DNA of 48,861 nt from an uncultured Alphaproteobacteria bacterium (lineage in GTDB: Bacteria; Pseudomonadota; Alphaproteobacteria; HIMB59; GCA-002718135): contig CACMET010000011.1 in NCBI GenBank assembly GCA_902612825.1, positions 1 through 48,861 on the forward strand, in the 5' to 3' direction. How positions within the stretch are numbered: position 1 is the first letter of the stretch; every line of letters starts with the position of its first letter. The position numbers were made by a program, and so were the translations under genes. Below are positions 8,891 through 16,624 of the stretch, one piece after another. The notes under the pieces were generated by a model that was not told where the DNA came from, made no database searches, and was given only the letters and a program-made list of their open reading frames with translations.

Positions 8891-9946
8891 CTATACCGAT
8901 TTACCAATAACGTCAGATACATTTTTATATCCATCAGTTTTAATAAGATCAATTAAGTCACTTTTCATAGAATTAATTAAATTTGGACCAGAATAAACCA
9001 AAGCGGTATATAGCTGCACTAGAGAAGCGCCAGATTTAATTTTATCATAACAGTCCCTTCCACTGGATATACCACCCACTCCTATTAATGGTATTTGACC
9101 ATTTGTTAATTCATACATTTTTTTTAAAATTATATTTGAATTATCATAGAGAGGTTTACCACTTAAACCGCCTTTTTTTTCTTTGTTTAAAGAAATTAAA
9201 TTACTATCTCTTTTAATAGTGCTATTTGTAAGTATTAAGCCATCTATGTTATTAGCCAAGGAAATTAAAGCTAAATCTCTAAGTTGATCTTCATTTAAAT
9301 CTGGTGAAATTTTAATTAATATTGGTTTAGTATTAATATTTTTTATTTCATCTCTTTTGTCTATAATTTTTTTAATTAATTTTTCTATCTTTCCTCGCAA
9401 TTGTAGATCTCTCAAACCTTCAGTATTTGGTGAGGATATGTTTATAGTAATATAGCTTGCCAAATCACCTAACTCTTCTAAACCAGTTAGATAATCACCA
9501 ATAGCTTCACTTGAATTTTTATTTTTTCCAATATTAACTCCTACAATTTTATTATTTAAGTATGATTTTTGGTGTTTGATTAAATTTTTTTTTACTTTTT
9601 TAATACCTTTATTATTAAAACCTAAACTATTGATTATGGCTTTATCTTCACTTAATCTAAATACTCTTGGTTTAGAGTTACCACTTTGAGGTTGTGGAGT
9701 AATTGTACCAACTTCAAGAAAACCAAAACCAAATGAAAACATGGAATGCATCACTTCAGCATTTTTATCAAAACCGGCAGCAAGCCCTATAGGATTTGGA
9801 AAATCTAAACCTATTAAATGTTGTGAAAGAATAGAGTCCTCAATATTTTTTTGTCTTACTTTGAAATATTTTAAAAAATTAATTGTAATATTATGAGATA
9901 GCTCGGGAGGCAAAAATCTTAATATTTTTAATGAACTATTGTACAA
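8891..9946 (-). CDS. pyrD: Dihydroorotate dehydrogenase, quinone-dependent (class 2)
   Basis: PyrD oxidises dihydroorotate to orotate in pyrimidine synthesis, passing electrons to ubiquinone at the membrane. The 351 residues begin with the N-terminal helical membrane-binding region (ILRFLPPELSHNITINFLKYF) that marks class 2. Then come FPNPIGLAAGFDKNAE, the FMN segment INSLGFNN, the catalytic Ser in INISSPNTEGLRDLQ, and GVGGISSG near the end. The start is TTG at 9944-9946, four bases after the lysS stop; no ATG is nearby. It forms an operon-like series with marR, lysS and the HAD gene. Confidence 0.95.
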   Translation of the reverse strand: MYNSSLKILRFLPPELSHNITINFLKYFKVRQKNIEDSILSQHLIGLDFPNPIGLAAGFDKNAEVMHSMFSFGFGFLEVGTITPQPQSGNSKPRVFRLSEDKAIINSLGFNNKGIKKVKKNLIKHQKSYLNNKIVGVNIGKNKNSSEAIGDYLTGLEELGDLASYITINISSPNTEGLRDLQLRGKIEKLIKKIIDKRDEIKNINTKPILIKISPDLNEDQLRDLALISLANNIDGLILTNSTIKRDSNLISLNKEKKGGLSGKPLYDNSNIILKKMYELTNGQIPLIGVGGISSGRDCYDKIKSGASLVQLYTALVYSGPNLINSMKSDLIDLIKTDGYKNVSDVIGKSV

Positions 9947-9950
9947 TAAA

Positions 9951-11534
9951 TTAATTATCTATTAATTTTTTTAGATAATCAATAGTTTCTCTTAAACCAA
10001 ATAATTTAAAAAATGACCCTAGTCTAGGGCCTTGATCCTGACCAAGCATAACTTGATATACTAGTTTAAAAAAATCTTTTAAATTTTCAAATTCGTGCTT
10101 TTTTCCTACTTCGTATAATAATGTTTGAATATCTTCAGATGAACTCTTTTCAGTAACATCATTTTCTAAAACATTAATAATATCAATAAATACTTCCTTA
10201 TTGCTACCATCAATCTCTAAAAATTTCTTTTTAGGCAAAATAAAATCTTCATAATAATTAAGTGCAAAATCTATGAGGCGATCAAATTCAGGATTGTTAT
10301 CAGCATTAATATTATCATCATATTTATTAATAAAAGACCATATTACTTTTTTATCTTTAGAATTAGAAACATTTACTAGGTTTGTTAGGGTATTGAAATT
10401 TATTTCTGATTTAAATTCTTTTGGTTTTCCTGAATGAATATGCCAAATTGGATTATCATACTGTTTATTTTTATCTAAACTAGAGTATGAATTATAATGA
10501 GAAAGATAATCATCTACAGTTTTAGGAATTACATCAAAGTGAAGTTTCTTTGCTGATTTTGGTTTTTGAAACATGTAGAGTGCAAGGCTCTCAGGAGAAG
10601 CATAACGTAGCCACTCATCAACACTAATACCATTTCCAACTGACTTAGAAATTTTTTCACCTTTTTCATCTAAAAACATTTCATAAATTAGATTAGTGGG
10701 TGGTTTTTTATTTAATGCTCTACAAATCTTGGATCCTAAATCAACACTTTCTGTAAGATCTTTACCGCACATTTCATAATCAACATCAAACGACATCCAT
10801 CTCATTGCCCAATCTACTTTCCATTGTAACTTACATTTTCCATTAATTACTTCTGTTTCAACTAACTTATCCAAAGATGGATCTTTGTAAATTATGGTTT
10901 TTGAATCCATTTTATATTCTTCAATTTTTACTTGAAGTACTTCTCCTGAATTTTCACTTATCGGCAAAAAGGGGCTATAAGTTTCTTTTCTCTCTGCCCT
11001 TAGAGTTGGTAAAATAATATCTAATATTTTTGTATAGTTTTCAAATATACTTAATATTGTTTCATTAAAATCTCCACTTTGATATTTCTCTGTTGAGCTA
11101 ACGAACTCGTAGTCAAAATTAAATTCATCTAAAAAACTTCTAAGTTTTGCATTATTATGATGTCCAAAACTTTCAAATTTACCAAATGGATCTGGTATAG
11201 AAGTAAGTGGCTTACCTATAAATTTTGCTAACATTTCTTTATTTGGAACGTTTTCAGGTACTTTTCTTAATCCATCCATATCATCAGAAAATGTGATCAG
11301 TTTTGTTGGACAATCAATTATAGAGCTAAATGCATTTTTTACCATTGATGTTCTTACAACTTCGCCAAAAGTTCCAATATGAGGTAAACCTGAGGGGCCA
11401 TAACCAGTTTCTAGTAATACATATCCCTTAGATGGAATTTTAAAGTTTAGTAAACCGCCATTTTTTTTAATGATTTGTAATGCTTCTTTAAAAGGCCAAG
11501 CTTTTAAGGATTGTGCTAATTCTTGATCAATCAT
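9951..11534 (-). CDS. lysS: Lysyl-tRNA synthetase, class I
   Basis: This is the archaeal-type class I LysRS (also called LysK), used by most alphaproteobacteria in place of the class II enzyme. The HIGH equivalent is PHIG at residues 51-54 in GPSGLPHIGTFGE. The KMSKS equivalent is KISKS in DEKGEKISKSVGNG. The N-terminal AWPFKEALQIIKKNGG matches the family, and the 527-residue length is normal. The ATG overlaps the marR stop by 8 bases (ATGATTGA), so expression is probably coupled to that regulator. Firm assignment. Confidence 0.96.
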   Translation of the reverse strand: MIDQELAQSLKAWPFKEALQIIKKNGGLLNFKIPSKGYVLLETGYGPSGLPHIGTFGEVVRTSMVKNAFSSIIDCPTKLITFSDDMDGLRKVPENVPNKEMLAKFIGKPLTSIPDPFGKFESFGHHNNAKLRSFLDEFNFDYEFVSSTEKYQSGDFNETILSIFENYTKILDIILPTLRAERKETYSPFLPISENSGEVLQVKIEEYKMDSKTIIYKDPSLDKLVETEVINGKCKLQWKVDWAMRWMSFDVDYEMCGKDLTESVDLGSKICRALNKKPPTNLIYEMFLDEKGEKISKSVGNGISVDEWLRYASPESLALYMFQKPKSAKKLHFDVIPKTVDDYLSHYNSYSSLDKNKQYDNPIWHIHSGKPKEFKSEINFNTLTNLVNVSNSKDKKVIWSFINKYDDNINADNNPEFDRLIDFALNYYEDFILPKKKFLEIDGSNKEVFIDIINVLENDVTEKSSSEDIQTLLYEVGKKHEFENLKDFFKLVYQVMLGQDQGPRLGSFFKLFGLRETIDYLKKLIDN

Positions 11535-11988
11535 TTAATTTTGCTCTAATTCTAATTTTTTTACCCAATAACAACTTTAATGAATTTGTGAAATTAAAAA
11601 TTTCAGATCCTAATTTATTAAATAATTCATTTTCTAAATCTACAATATTATCAATAGTATTATTAATTAAATCATTCCCTGCTGCAGTTAGAATTAAACT
11701 ATCAGATCTTTTATCTTGTGGCTGTTGTTTTGATAATAACTTCTTTTCTTCTAGATTAGAAACACGTAAGCTAACAACTGATCTATCAATAGATGCGTTT
11801 TTACATATATCCTGTTGAGTAATATTTATATTTTCTTGCTGTAATAAATAAATTGTCTCGAGAATAAGATATTCATTTAATGTGATTTGACTCTCTTTTA
11901 ATTTTTGTCTTACTTTTGATTGCCATAAGTTTGATGTTTGCCAAATTAATAATGATAATCTATTCTCATTAAGAGAAGTGTCTGCCAT
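11527..11988 (-). CDS. MarR-family transcriptional regulator
   Basis: This 153-residue winged-helix repressor-type protein has the MarR layout. An N-terminal dimer helix (LLIWQTSNLWQSKVRQKLKES) is followed by LNEYLILETIYLL and a DNA-recognition region, DICKNASIDRSVVSLRVSNLEEKKLL. The wing is QQPQDKRSDSLILTAAG, and a C-terminal helix closes the protein. A perfect 19-base palindrome lies just upstream of its ATG, which fits autorepression. Its stop overlaps lysS by 8 bases. The regulated signal is not evident; control of lysS, pyrD and the HAD gene by read-through from the same promoter is inference. Confidence 0.88.
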   Translation of the reverse strand: MADTSLNENRLSLLIWQTSNLWQSKVRQKLKESQITLNEYLILETIYLLQQENINITQQDICKNASIDRSVVSLRVSNLEEKKLLSKQQPQDKRSDSLILTAAGNDLINNTIDNIVDLENELFNKLGSEIFNFTNSLKLLLGKKIRIRAKLND

Positions 11989-11994
11989 AGTTTA

Positions 11995-12013
11995 TATACA
12001 AACTGTTTGTATA
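11995..12013. promoter_or_regulatory. Putative MarR operator (19-base perfect palindrome)
   Basis: The sequence TATACAAAC, T, GTTTGTATA is a perfect inverted repeat with a one-base centre, located 6 bases before the marR start codon. A second, shorter perfect palindrome, TTTGTATACAAA, overlaps it at 12006-12017. MarR proteins typically bind such near-perfect palindromes at their own promoter. The right arm coincides with the predicted -10 box, which fits repression by occlusion. Confidence 0.7.
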
Positions 12014-12034
12014 CAAATTAATAATTTATGTCAA
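12008..12034 (-). promoter_or_regulatory. Putative promoter of marR-lysS-pyrD-HAD
   Basis: On the minus strand a perfect TTGACA at 12029-12034 is followed after 15 bases by TATACA at 12008-12013. The spacing is two bases short of optimal. The -10 box lies inside the palindrome assigned as operator. The promoter sits in the 48 bases between the ferredoxin stop and marR, and would leave a leader of about a dozen bases. Confidence 0.5.
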
Positions 12035-12036
12035 TA

Positions 12037-12348
12037 CTATTCTGGTGCAATTTCTACCTCTAGGCCATCAAGCTCTTCGAAAAGCTCAATTTGACAAGAT
12101 AATCTGGAATTATTTTTAACATCAAAAGCTTGATCTAGCATAGATTCTTCATCATCTTCCATATTTTCCAGCTTGTTTGTCCATTTTTCATCAATATAAA
12201 CATGACACGTAGCACAAGCACAACATCCTCCACAGGAAGCTTCAATATCGTAGCCATTGTCTCTAAGGGTTTCCATTAATGTAAAGTTACTATCATATTC
12301 AATTTCAGACTTTTTACCTGATCTATCTGTGATTATTAACTTTGGCAT
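12037..12348 (-). CDS. 2Fe-2S ferredoxin, adrenodoxin/ISC type
   Basis: This is a 103-residue electron carrier. The cluster ligands are C39, C45, C48 and C85, in the pattern C-x5-C-x2-C followed by a distant C in RLSCQI. The motif CGGCCACATC contains two further cysteines at 42 and 43 beside the usual ligands. The C-terminal part, MLDQAFDVKNNSRLSCQIE, is characteristic of the adrenodoxin-like group used in Fe-S assembly or P450 electron transfer. The start codon overlaps the reductase stop by one base (TAATG). The reductase is its likely partner. Confidence 0.92.
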   Translation of the reverse strand: MPKLIITDRSGKKSEIEYDSNFTLMETLRDNGYDIEASCGGCCACATCHVYIDEKWTNKLENMEDDEESMLDQAFDVKNNSRLSCQIELFEELDGLEVEIAPE

Positions 12349-13358
12349 TAAACGCCTAGTTTTTTTTGAAGTTCTTTAGAAGATGTTGTGTATCTAAAAA
12401 TGTTTTTCTTATCAGGAAAGCAATACTTAAATACTTCTTGAGCCATTAAGGCAGACTCGTGAAATCCCGATAGAATAAGCTTAAGTTTTCCTGGGTACCA
12501 ATTTATGTCACCTATCGCAAAGATTGAAGGTGTAGAAGTTTGAAATTTTTCAGTGTCCACTTTGATTAAGTTCTCGTGTAAGTTTAGACCCCATTCCGCA
12601 ATTGGACCTAGTTCCATTTTTAAACCAAAAAATGGCAAAAGATAATCTACTTCAATATTTGATTTTTCATCATCACTTTCGTATTCTAGCATTATTCTAC
12701 TATCTTGAATTTTAGAAATCTTTTTTATTTGGCCCTTTAAAAATTTAATTTTTCCTTTTGTTTCTAATTCTTGCATTTTTGAGACAGAATCAGGTGCTGC
12801 CCTAAACTCTTTTCTTCTATGTATTAGAGTTACATTGGAATCCTTAGATAGTTCATTTGTCCAATCCAAAGCAGAGTCTCCTCCTCCTGCAATTAAGATT
12901 TTTTTATTACTAAATATTGATTTGTCTCGAATTGCGTAAAAAACATTTTTGTTTTCGAAATTCTCAATATTCTCAATTGGAGGTTTTCGGGGCACAAAAC
13001 TTCCTGCCCCTGCTGCCACAACTATACATTTTGCTTCAACTTTTGTTCCAATATTAGTTTCTACAATCCAACCATATTCTGTCTTAGCAATTTTCTCGAC
13101 TTGTTGGTTGAGATGAAATATAGGTTTAAAAGGGTTTATCTGTTTAATTAACTCTTCAGTTAATTCTTGTCCTGTTACAACTGGTCTAGAGGGAATATCA
13201 TAGATCGGTTTTTCTGGATACAATTCAGCACACTGACCTCCAACCTTATCTAAATTATCAACTAAATGACATTTTATATTTAAAAGACCTAATTCAAAGA
13301 CAGCAAATAAGCCTACCGGACCTGCACCAATAATTACTACATCAGTTTTTTCTGTCAT
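12348..13358 (-). CDS. Ferredoxin-NADP reductase, thioredoxin-reductase-like type
   Basis: This 336-residue flavoprotein resembles the FNR of Bacillus (YumC) and Rhodopseudomonas more than plant-type FNR. The FAD-binding motif is VVIIGAGPVGLFAVFELG at the N-terminus, with the NADPH-binding motif ILIAGGGDSALDW in the middle. FAIGDINWYPGKLKLILSGFHESALMA is the C-terminal FAD contact region. The redox-active CxxC of thioredoxin reductase is absent, which supports the FNR call. It overlaps the ferredoxin start by one base and is divergent from ctaA across 53 bases. Confidence 0.91.
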   Translation of the reverse strand: MTEKTDVVIIGAGPVGLFAVFELGLLNIKCHLVDNLDKVGGQCAELYPEKPIYDIPSRPVVTGQELTEELIKQINPFKPIFHLNQQVEKIAKTEYGWIVETNIGTKVEAKCIVVAAGAGSFVPRKPPIENIENFENKNVFYAIRDKSIFSNKKILIAGGGDSALDWTNELSKDSNVTLIHRRKEFRAAPDSVSKMQELETKGKIKFLKGQIKKISKIQDSRIMLEYESDDEKSNIEVDYLLPFFGLKMELGPIAEWGLNLHENLIKVDTEKFQTSTPSIFAIGDINWYPGKLKLILSGFHESALMAQEVFKYCFPDKKNIFRYTTSSKELQKKLGV

Positions 13359-13394
13359 ATGTGAAAAATAACAACTTTTTTTATTATTTCTAGG

Positions 13395-13408
13395 GATTAT
13401 ATATAATC
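13395..13408. promoter_or_regulatory. Palindromic double -10 element between FNR and ctaA
   Basis: GATTATATATAATC is a perfect 14-base palindrome that supplies TATAAT on both strands: plus at 13402-13407 and minus at 13396-13401. The plus copy ends 4 bases before the ctaA ATG, giving a near-leaderless ctaA mRNA. The minus copy would start the FNR-ferredoxin mRNA with a leader of about 30 bases. No strong -35 box is visible for either direction. Confidence 0.5.
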
Positions 13409-13411
13409 TAA

Positions 13412-14467
13412 ATGAATTACGCTAACACTTCAAAATATTATAATCCTGCGATTTATATATGGCTATTAACAATAACCGCAATGGTTTTATTAATTATAGT
13501 AATAGGAGGTCTCACAAGATTAACAGACTCTGGACTTTCTATGACTGACTGGCGTCCGATTTTAGGTGTAATTCCTCCACTGAGTTTAGAAAGTTGGTTG
13601 GTTGTATTCGAAATGTACAAACAAACACCAGAATATAAAATAGTTAACAAAAATATGACGTTAAATGAGTTTAAATATATTTTTTGGTGGGAGTGGTTTC
13701 ATAGAATATTTGCAAGAACCATAGGAATTGTCTTTTTAATACCCTTAATTTACTTCAGTTTTAAAAAGCAAATTCAATCGTCACTATATATAAGACTTGG
13801 TATTGTTTTTGTGTTTGGTTTGTTTCAAGCAGTTATTGGATGGTGGATGGTAAAAAGTGGATTGACTGAAAATCCTTATGTAAGCCCTTATAGACTTACT
13901 TTTCATCTTTTAAATGCTCTTATAATTTTCTCAATACTATTATGGATAGCAATGGATTATAGGTATTCTTCTAATATAAGTTTTTTATCTAATCCAAAGA
14001 CAATTGAATTTTATATTTTAATTGCTGTAATCTTAATATTTATCACAATTGCAACAGGTGGATTTATGGCAGGAACCAACTCTGGACAATCTTTTAATAC
14101 TTTTCCGCTAATGAATGGAAAAATTATACCTGATGATTACATTATTGATGATTTAGGTATTTATAATATTTTTGAAAATACAGTTGCAATAAATTTTAAC
14201 CATCGCTGGTTATCAATTTTTGTTTTTTTTTATATCCTATTTGTGTGTTTCAGATTTATTAAATTTGATAATAAAAAGGTTTCAAGTACTCTTGTGTATT
14301 TAGTCCTATTCTTTCTTACATTACAAGTAATTTTAGGTATTATTACTCTTTTAAGTAATGTTTACTTACCAGTCGCAAGTTTACATCAAACTAACTCAAT
14401 TTTATTATTATCAACTTTATTAATTAGTTATCATCAAATTAAAATTAGAAAGGTTAAAAATGTCTAA
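13412..14467 (+). CDS. ctaA: Heme A synthase (COX15/CtaA)
   Basis: CtaA oxidises the C8 methyl of heme O to the formyl of heme A for aa3-type cytochrome oxidase. The 351-residue integral membrane protein has about eight hydrophobic helices. It opens with the family motif GGLTRLTDSGLSMTDWRPI near residues 32-50. Four conserved heme-ligand histidines appear at H97 (EWFHR), in TFHLLNAL, FNHRWLS and SLHQTNSI. It belongs to the type 2 form found in alphaproteobacteria and mitochondria. Its stop overlaps the next gene by 8 bases (ATGTCTAA). No cytochrome oxidase gene lies in the window. Confidence 0.95.
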   Translation: MNYANTSKYYNPAIYIWLLTITAMVLLIIVIGGLTRLTDSGLSMTDWRPILGVIPPLSLESWLVVFEMYKQTPEYKIVNKNMTLNEFKYIFWWEWFHRIFARTIGIVFLIPLIYFSFKKQIQSSLYIRLGIVFVFGLFQAVIGWWMVKSGLTENPYVSPYRLTFHLLNALIIFSILLWIAMDYRYSSNISFLSNPKTIEFYILIAVILIFITIATGGFMAGTNSGQSFNTFPLMNGKIIPDDYIIDDLGIYNIFENTVAINFNHRWLSIFVFFYILFVCFRFIKFDNKKVSSTLVYLVLFFLTLQVILGIITLLSNVYLPVASLHQTNSILLLSTLLISYHQIKIRKVKNV

Positions 14468-15185
14468 CAAAAATATATTTGTCTTTGGGGGAACGGGTTC
14501 TATTGGAAAATCATTATCAAAAAAACTTAAGAGCAATAATTATGATCCAATAATTATTTCCAGAAATGAGACAGAATTAAAACAATTATCTGAGGAAATT
14601 GGTTGCGAATATAAAGTTTGTGATGTTTTAGATTTTGATAAAGTTAAAAGTATTTCGGAAGAATATAAAGATCGATTATGTGGTATTGCTTTTTGTGTTG
14701 GATCTATAAATTTAAAACCTCTAAAAATGACTAAAGATGAGGATTTTATTGATTCTTTTAAAATAAATACACTTAGTGCTATAAATGCAATTAAGTTTAA
14801 TCAAGAAACTCTAGCTAAAAATAATGGTAGTATTCTTCTTTACTCAACCATTGCTGTAAAACAAGGTTTTACTAATCACACAATAGTCTCTACCGCAAAA
14901 GGTGCCATTGAAGGGCTTACTTTGAGCTTAGCTGCAGAATTTGCTCCAAAAATCAAAGTAAATTGTATAGCGCCAAGTTTAACTGACGCAAAAATGACAC
15001 AAAAGTTACTTAATAATGAAACTATTAAGAAAGCAATTGAAAATATGCATCCTCTACCTAAAATTGGATCTGGTGATGATTTCTCTGACATTGGAAGTTT
15101 TCTATTAAGTGATAAAAATAGTTGGATTACTGGACAAATATTTCATATAGATGGAGGAAGATCATCTTTAAGGATCAAATCGTGA
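14460..15185 (+). CDS. SDR-fold protein lacking the catalytic Tyr
   Basis: This 241-residue Rossmann-fold protein is of the short-chain dehydrogenase superfamily. The cofactor motif GGTGSIG is at residues 10-16, and the C-terminal WITGQIFHIDGG is typical. Lys147 of the YxxxK motif is present, but the position of the Tyr is Val143 (GTC at 14886-14888). The Ser region, YSTIAVKQGF, is also atypical. From memory, related proteins share this loss along with the AAEFAP...NCIAPSLTDAK segment, so it looks like a family trait rather than a local mutation. It overlaps ctaA by 8 bases and the next gene by 4 (GTGA). Function is unknown, possibly a non-classical reductase or a binding protein. Confidence 0.82.
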   Translation: MSNKNIFVFGGTGSIGKSLSKKLKSNNYDPIIISRNETELKQLSEEIGCEYKVCDVLDFDKVKSISEEYKDRLCGIAFCVGSINLKPLKMTKDEDFIDSFKINTLSAINAIKFNQETLAKNNGSILLYSTIAVKQGFTNHTIVSTAKGAIEGLTLSLAAEFAPKIKVNCIAPSLTDAKMTQKLLNNETIKKAIENMHPLPKIGSGDDFSDIGSFLLSDKNSWITGQIFHIDGGRSSLRIKS

Positions 15186-15865
15186 AATATATCTTTATAA
15201 TCTGTTTATCTGTTTTTTCATTTAGTGTTTTTAGTCAGCCATTTCCGATACCAGAAGATAATGAGGTCAGTTACGATGTTATTAGAAAAAAGAAAAATAT
15301 TGGAAGCTTAATATCTAAATTTATAAAAAATGAAGATAGTGTCGTTATACATTCAGTCTTAAAGATAAATGTTAAAGTTTTATTTATTCCAGCATACAAA
15401 TTTTTTCAAGAAACTAAAGAAACTTGGACAAATGGTGAATTTGTATCAATAGATGGATTTACAGACTTTGAAGATGATCGAGAATATAAAATAATTGGAA
15501 ATGATGAAGACAATTTTTTTATTGCTAGTGGTATGGATGGAGAATTAAAATTAGATAAAAATATAGTACCATTAAATTATTGGAATATTGAAATGTTAAA
15601 TGAGAAAGAAGTATTTGACACTCAAAAAGGTATTGTGAGAACTATAGAAGTAAAGCAACTTGAAGATGATAAAATAAAAATCAATGATATTGAAATATTA
15701 GCTAATAAGTATGTTTTCAATGCATCAAAAAATCCAAAAGATAAAGGACCATTCCCTGAGTATACACTTTGGTATTATGAAAAAGAGCTCATGAAAATGG
15801 AATTCAAAAATCCAAACGATAAAAAAAATATTATAACAATAATTCGTAATGATTGGAGTCAATAG
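15182..15865 (+). CDS. Secreted protein, DUF6134/DUF3108-like
   Basis: This protein of 227 residues begins with a signal peptide, MKYIFIICLSVFSFSVFS, and cleavage is likely before QPFP. The mature part starts with VSYDVIRKKKNIGSL, followed by INVKVLFIPAYKFFQETKETW. This resembles DUF6134/DUF3108-type periplasmic beta proteins of unknown role. The frame is open back to 15122, but GTG 15182 gives a proper signal peptide at its very N-terminus and a 4-base GTGA overlap with the SDR stop. It lies between two SDR genes downstream of ctaA. The family call is from memory of its pattern and is moderate; the function is unknown. Confidence 0.66.
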   Translation: MKYIFIICLSVFSFSVFSQPFPIPEDNEVSYDVIRKKKNIGSLISKFIKNEDSVVIHSVLKINVKVLFIPAYKFFQETKETWTNGEFVSIDGFTDFEDDREYKIIGNDEDNFFIASGMDGELKLDKNIVPLNYWNIEMLNEKEVFDTQKGIVRTIEVKQLEDDKIKINDIEILANKYVFNASKNPKDKGPFPEYTLWYYEKELMKMEFKNPNDKKNIITIIRNDWSQ

Positions 15866-16624
15866 TTGCAAACTATATGGATTACTGGTGGATCGTCAGG
15901 TATTGGATTTGCTACAGCAAAAGAATTTATAAATAATAATTGGCAAGTTGTAATTTCTTCAAGTAATAAAATAAAACTTGAATCTGCAAAAAAAAAATTA
16001 GAAATAAATAATAATAAAAATTTAGTTCATGCTATTGTATGTGATATTTCTTCAAAAAATAATGTTGATGAAACGATTAATTCTATAGAAAAAAATATTG
16101 GTAAAATTGATATAGCATTATTAAATGCATCAGCTTATAGTCCAAACAAAAATCAAATTTTTGATATTTCAAACTACGAATTGCTAGTAGATGTAAATAT
16201 TAAAGGCACTTTGTATTGTGTTGACAAATTAAAAGATGTAATGAAAAATAGAAATAATACGATTGCTATTATTTCTTCACCATTGGGATATAGAGGTTGG
16301 CCAACAGCTGGGGCGTATGGTATTTCTAAGGCAGCACAATTAAGCTTGAGTGAAAGCTTGTATTTTGATTTCAAAAAGTTGAACATTAATGTTAGAGTCA
16401 TATGTCCAGGTTTTATTGATACGGAAGCAACCAAAAAAAATAGCTTCAAAATGCCTTTTTTAAAAAGTGCTGAATATGCAGGAAAAAAAATATTCGATAG
16501 ATTAACTAAAGGTAAAGAATTTGAAATAATTTTTCCCTATTTAATTGTATATTTTTTTAAATTTACAAGGATATTACCTTACAAAATATATTTTTATATA
16601 TGGAAAAAATTAGGGAATTTTTAG
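15866..16624 (+). CDS. Short-chain dehydrogenase/reductase with hydrophobic C-terminal tail
   Basis: This is a classical SDR of 252 residues. The NAD(P)-binding motif GGSSGIG is at residues 8-14, and NASAY stands in place of NNAG. The catalytic Ser lies in AIISSPLGYRG, and the YxxxK pair is Tyr151 and Lys155. The C-terminal 30 residues are unusually hydrophobic and aromatic, with basic residues between, and could attach the enzyme to the membrane. The start is TTG at 15866, directly after the previous stop; no ATG fits the N-terminal cofactor motif. Its stop overlaps the convergent pfkA by 4 bases. Substrate unknown. Confidence 0.85.
   Translation: MQTIWITGGSSGIGFATAKEFINNNWQVVISSSNKIKLESAKKKLEINNNKNLVHAIVCDISSKNNVDETINSIEKNIGKIDIALLNASAYSPNKNQIFDISNYELLVDVNIKGTLYCVDKLKDVMKNRNNTIAIISSPLGYRGWPTAGAYGISKAAQLSLSESLYFDFKKLNINVRVICPGFIDTEATKKNSFKMPFLKSAEYAGKKIFDRLTKGKEFEIIFPYLIVYFFKFTRILPYKIYFYIWKKLGNF

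Noticed and set aside
11513..11818. Plus-strand open frame of 101 codons opposite marR
   Set aside because: It lies entirely opposite marR and lysS, which have clear family motifs, and shows no recognisable protein pattern.
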